Under the pieces are notes generated by a model. It searched no databases, was not told where the DNA came from, and saw only the letters and a program-made list of their open reading frames with translations. Positions 61,849-64,000 of a stretch of DNA of 64,000 bases are shown here, one piece after another. Source of the stretch: Micromonospora zamorensis (GTDB lineage Bacteria > Actinomycetota > Actinomycetes > Mycobacteriales > Micromonosporaceae); assembly GCF_900090275.1 (NCBI RefSeq), contig NZ_LT607755.1, positions 5,952,001 to 6,016,000 on the forward strand, in the 5' to 3' direction. Positions within the stretch are counted from its first letter, which is position 1, and every line of letters begins with the position of its first letter. Position numbers and translations under genes: made by a program.

Positions 61849-62523
61849 ATGAATCTCAACCCCACCGGCCGGGTCGGCGCGCTGTGCTGGGCCGCGGCAG
61901 CACCGATCTTCCTCGTCGCCAGCCTGGTCACCGGCCTGCGGTGGCGCGAACCGACCTACAGCTGGGCCCTGCACAACATCAGCGACCTCGGCAACGCCCA
62001 CTGCGGCATCTGGGACACCACCAGGCCCCGCTACGTCTGCTCGCCCTGGCACCCGCTGATGAACGCCGCGATGCTGACCACCGGAGTGCTGCTCGCCGCC
62101 GGGCTCCTGCTGACCTGGCGACTGCTCGGTCGCGGCGGCGTGGTGCGCTCGGCCCAGACGCTCCTGCTGGTGGCCGCCGGCGGGTACGCCCTGGCGGCCC
62201 TCTACCCGGCCGACGTCGACGAGAACCTGCACGTCCTCGGCGCATTTCTGATCATGGGCCTGGGCAACATCGGCCTGCTCCTCGCCGGCTTCGCGCCGGG
62301 CACCACGACGCTCGGCCGGTGGCGACCGCTCACCCTCACCGCCGGGCTCATCGCCCTGGTAGGCACCGTGTTGTTCTTCGCCCAACAGGGCGTCGGAATC
62401 GGGGTGGGCGGCATGGAACGGGTCGCAGTGCTGCCCTTCCCCCTCTGGGCCTGCTGCCTCGGCGTCCTGCTAGCCGAAAGACCTGCCAGCCTGCCTCGCT
62501 CAAACCCAAGCAAGGTCCACTAG
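61849..62523 (+). CDS. DUF998-family membrane protein
   Basis: The 224-residue protein starts at ATG 61849. It has six hydrophobic spans: ALCWAAAAPIFLVASLVTGL, MNAAMLTTGVLLAAGLLLTW, LLLVAAGGYALAALYPADV, VLGAFLIMGLGNIGLLLAGF, LTLTAGLIALVGTVLFFAQ and VAVLPFPLWACCLGVLLA. Features such as ALHNISDLGN and YPADVDENLH are typical of DUF998 proteins, whose function is unknown. The orientation is opposite to dnaX, ybaB and recR, so it splits a well-conserved operon. It has no clear ribosome-binding site. Confidence 0.85.
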   Translation: MNLNPTGRVGALCWAAAAPIFLVASLVTGLRWREPTYSWALHNISDLGNAHCGIWDTTRPRYVCSPWHPLMNAAMLTTGVLLAAGLLLTWRLLGRGGVVRSAQTLLLVAAGGYALAALYPADVDENLHVLGAFLIMGLGNIGLLLAGFAPGTTTLGRWRPLTLTAGLIALVGTVLFFAQQGVGIGVGGMERVAVLPFPLWACCLGVLLAERPASLPRSNPSKVH

Positions 62524-62606
62524 TTCCTTGATCGTTGGCAGCTGAGCAACTCGACACGCCGCACACGCCACTGCTGAGCTGCCACCGATCGCCGCGACGC
62601 AGTCCC

Positions 62607-64000
62607 CTACCGGGCGTCGACCTCGTTGATCTTTTCCGCTCCGAAGGTCTCCCGGAGCAGCCGTACCGCCTGCTCCTCGCTGGACTCCCGGGCGGTCTTC
62701 TCGTCGATGACCTCGTCCAACGGCTCGTCGCCCGGGTCGAACCCCTCGTAGACCGGGGTCGCCGGCGCCGCCCCGCCCGGCCGACCACCGCGCGTCGGGC
62801 CGTCGAAGTCCGGGTCGTAGGGAGGCTCGCCCGCCCATTCGGCGTCCGCGACGGGCCGGGCTGCCGCTGGGGTACGCGCACCGCGCCCCGCCGCCGCCGC
62901 GCGAGCCGCGGCGATGGCGCTGCTCACCGGTGCGTTACCGGCTGTCGCCGGCTGCCGGGCCGCCGGTGTCGGGTTGTCCCGTCCGCCCGGTTTACCGCCA
63001 CCGGCCGATGCGCCGGTGCCACCCGCAACACCTGGTCCACCGCTGTTCGCGGTGCGGCCGTTCGCGGTGCGGCCGTTCGTGCTGCCGCCGTTCGTGCTGC
63101 CGCCGGTCGCGCTGGCCGATGCGGGGGCCGAGCCGGAGCCGCCCGACGCGGCGTCGGCACCTGATCCGTCGCCCGACGCGCCGCCGGGGCGGGCGGCCTC
63201 CGGCCAGTCCTCGTCATCGGTCGCCGCCGCGGCGGAGGCACCGCCGCCGGGGCGCGCCGCCTCCGGCCAGTCGTCCTCGTCATCGGCTGCGCCGGGCTGC
63301 GCTGCGCCCGGCCCACCCGCACGGTCTGCGGCAGCGGGCTGGGCTCCGCCCTGCCGACCTGCACCGTGATCATCCGCAGCGGTGCGCGGTGCTGCGCCCT
63401 GCTGACCCGCACCGGAGCCGCTTCCGTTCACGCCGACAGCGCCGCGCGCACCCGGGCCGGTGGCGCCGGTCGCATTCGCTGCGCTGGACGGCGCATGAGT
63501 CGGCCCAGCGGCACCGGTCGAGGTCGGTGCGACGGGCGGCGCGCTCGCCGCGCTGGCAGCAGTCGGTGCGACGGGTGATGCACTCGTCGGGCTGGTAGCA
63601 ATCGGTGCGACGGGTGGTGCGCTCGCCGGGCTGGTAGCGATCGGTGCGGCCGTCGGGCTGGCAGCAGTCGGCGCGGCCGGCGGCGCGCTCGTCGGGCTGG
63701 CGGCGGGTCGGGCCGGAGCGGCCTGTTGTGAGCGCTGCGAGCCGGACAGCGACACGCCACCGCGCTCACCGGCCACCTCGCAGCGGATCTGCCAGCGCCC
63801 GCCCAACTCCTCGTAGAGCGCGTCGGTCAGCACAGCCGCATGGTCGGCCATCATCTTGGCCAGCACTGTCGACTTCACCGTCAGCACCAGCATGTCGCCG
63901 TCAAGTTCGCGTACGACCGCGTCGCGCATCAGGGCCGCGATCCGCTTGTTGGTCCGGTTGACCTTGCCGACCACGTCGGGCCAGACGCGGCGGACCGCGA
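62607..64000 (-). CDS. dnaX: DNA polymerase III subunit gamma/tau, C-terminal part (5' truncated)
   Basis: The last 464 codons are present; the ATPase part lies beyond the window. The C-terminal tau segment starts with the typical RRVWPDVVGKVNRTNKR and VLTDALYEELGGRWQIRCEV domain. A very long Ala/Pro/Thr/Ser/Gly linker (about 300 residues) follows. It contains repeated segments such as DDEDWPEAARPGG (twice) and NGRTANGRTANSGG. The conserved end is EQAVRLLRETFGAEKINEVD, which fits the tau C-terminus of actinobacteria. It ends 83 bp before the 3' end of the inverted membrane-protein gene. Confidence 0.92.
   Translation of the reverse strand, partial: AVRRVWPDVVGKVNRTNKRIAALMRDAVVRELDGDMLVLTVKSTVLAKMMADHAAVLTDALYEELGGRWQIRCEVAGERGGVSLSGSQRSQQAAPARPAASPTSAPPAAPTAASPTAAPIATSPASAPPVAPIATSPTSASPVAPTAASAASAPPVAPTSTGAAGPTHAPSSAANATGATGPGARGAVGVNGSGSGAGQQGAAPRTAADDHGAGRQGGAQPAAADRAGGPGAAQPGAADDEDDWPEAARPGGGASAAAATDDEDWPEAARPGGASGDGSGADAASGGSGSAPASASATGGSTNGGSTNGRTANGRTANSGGPGVAGGTGASAGGGKPGGRDNPTPAARQPATAGNAPVSSAIAAARAAAAGRGARTPAAARPVADAEWAGEPPYDPDFDGPTRGGRPGGAAPATPVYEGFDPGDEPLDEVIDEKTARESSEEQAVRLLRETFGAEKINEVDAR

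Overview
The window is GC-rich actinobacterial chromosome, most likely from Micromonosporaceae (Micromonospora, Salinispora or a relative). This is inferred from GTG starts, GTGA/ATGA start-stop overlaps, a WblA-type WhiB protein, a Crp end, a dnaX-ybaB-recR block and an ask-asd pair. No plasmid, phage, CRISPR array or complete insertion sequence was seen. Gene calls come from reading alone; no database search was run.

Layout. (1) 1-191: C-terminal end of a Crp/Fnr regulator and its terminator. (2) 507-9658: a seven-gene, mostly overlapping catabolic operon: TetR regulator, TIGR03084 protein, AtuA-like protein, acyl-CoA dehydrogenase, biotin-dependent acyl-CoA carboxylase (two subunits), second acyl-CoA dehydrogenase. 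(3) 9796-14454: a solute-binding lipoprotein coupled to a polytopic membrane protein, with no ABC ATPase, next to a transmembrane Ser/Thr kinase and small membrane proteins. (4) 14724-20550: a class III cyclase/ATPase/TPR giant coupled to a metallo-beta-lactamase-fold hydrolase, then RidA, DUF4177 and a conserved hypothetical protein. (5) 20908-27085: proline-rich membrane protein, two ArsA-like ATPases, WblA and a class A penicillin-binding protein. (6) 27204-31200: YqeY-like protein and phosphoesterase, tandem repeats, tRNA-Pro(CGG), then a 2.2 kb block of foreign appearance flanked by near-identical terminators, ending in an FG-GAP gene fragment. (7) 31312-43379: LAL-type regulator, methyltransferase, MFS exporter, secreted 5'-nucleotidase, alpha/beta hydrolase, GGCT-like protein, phosphodiesterase and a GAF-GGDEF diguanylate cyclase, separated by repeat-rich intergenic DNA. 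(8) 43502-45834: asd and ask, the latter with an internal start for a beta subunit. (9) 46094-51833: lipoprotein, nitroreductase, ArsR regulator divergent from an MFS gene, and leuA with a leucine leader peptide. (10) 51859-60413: DHA2 exporter, secreted HNH nuclease-like lipoprotein, and a five-gene peptide/nickel-type ABC transporter. (11) 60737-64000: recR, ybaB, an inverted membrane-protein gene and the 3' part of dnaX.

Two non-gene themes stand out. First, at least eleven start codons sit 6-8 nt downstream of a TANNNT-like -10 box with no ribosome-binding site, the signature of leaderless mRNAs; one 25-bp gap carries two such boxes back to back. Second, five long intergenic palindromes all have GATC at their outer edges; two are inverted copies of the same 78-bp element, each abutting a short tandem array.

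The strongest candidates for undescribed biology are the AtuA-carboxylase operon without hydratase or lyase, the orphan binding protein/membrane protein/kinase neighbourhood, and the GATC-framed palindrome family.
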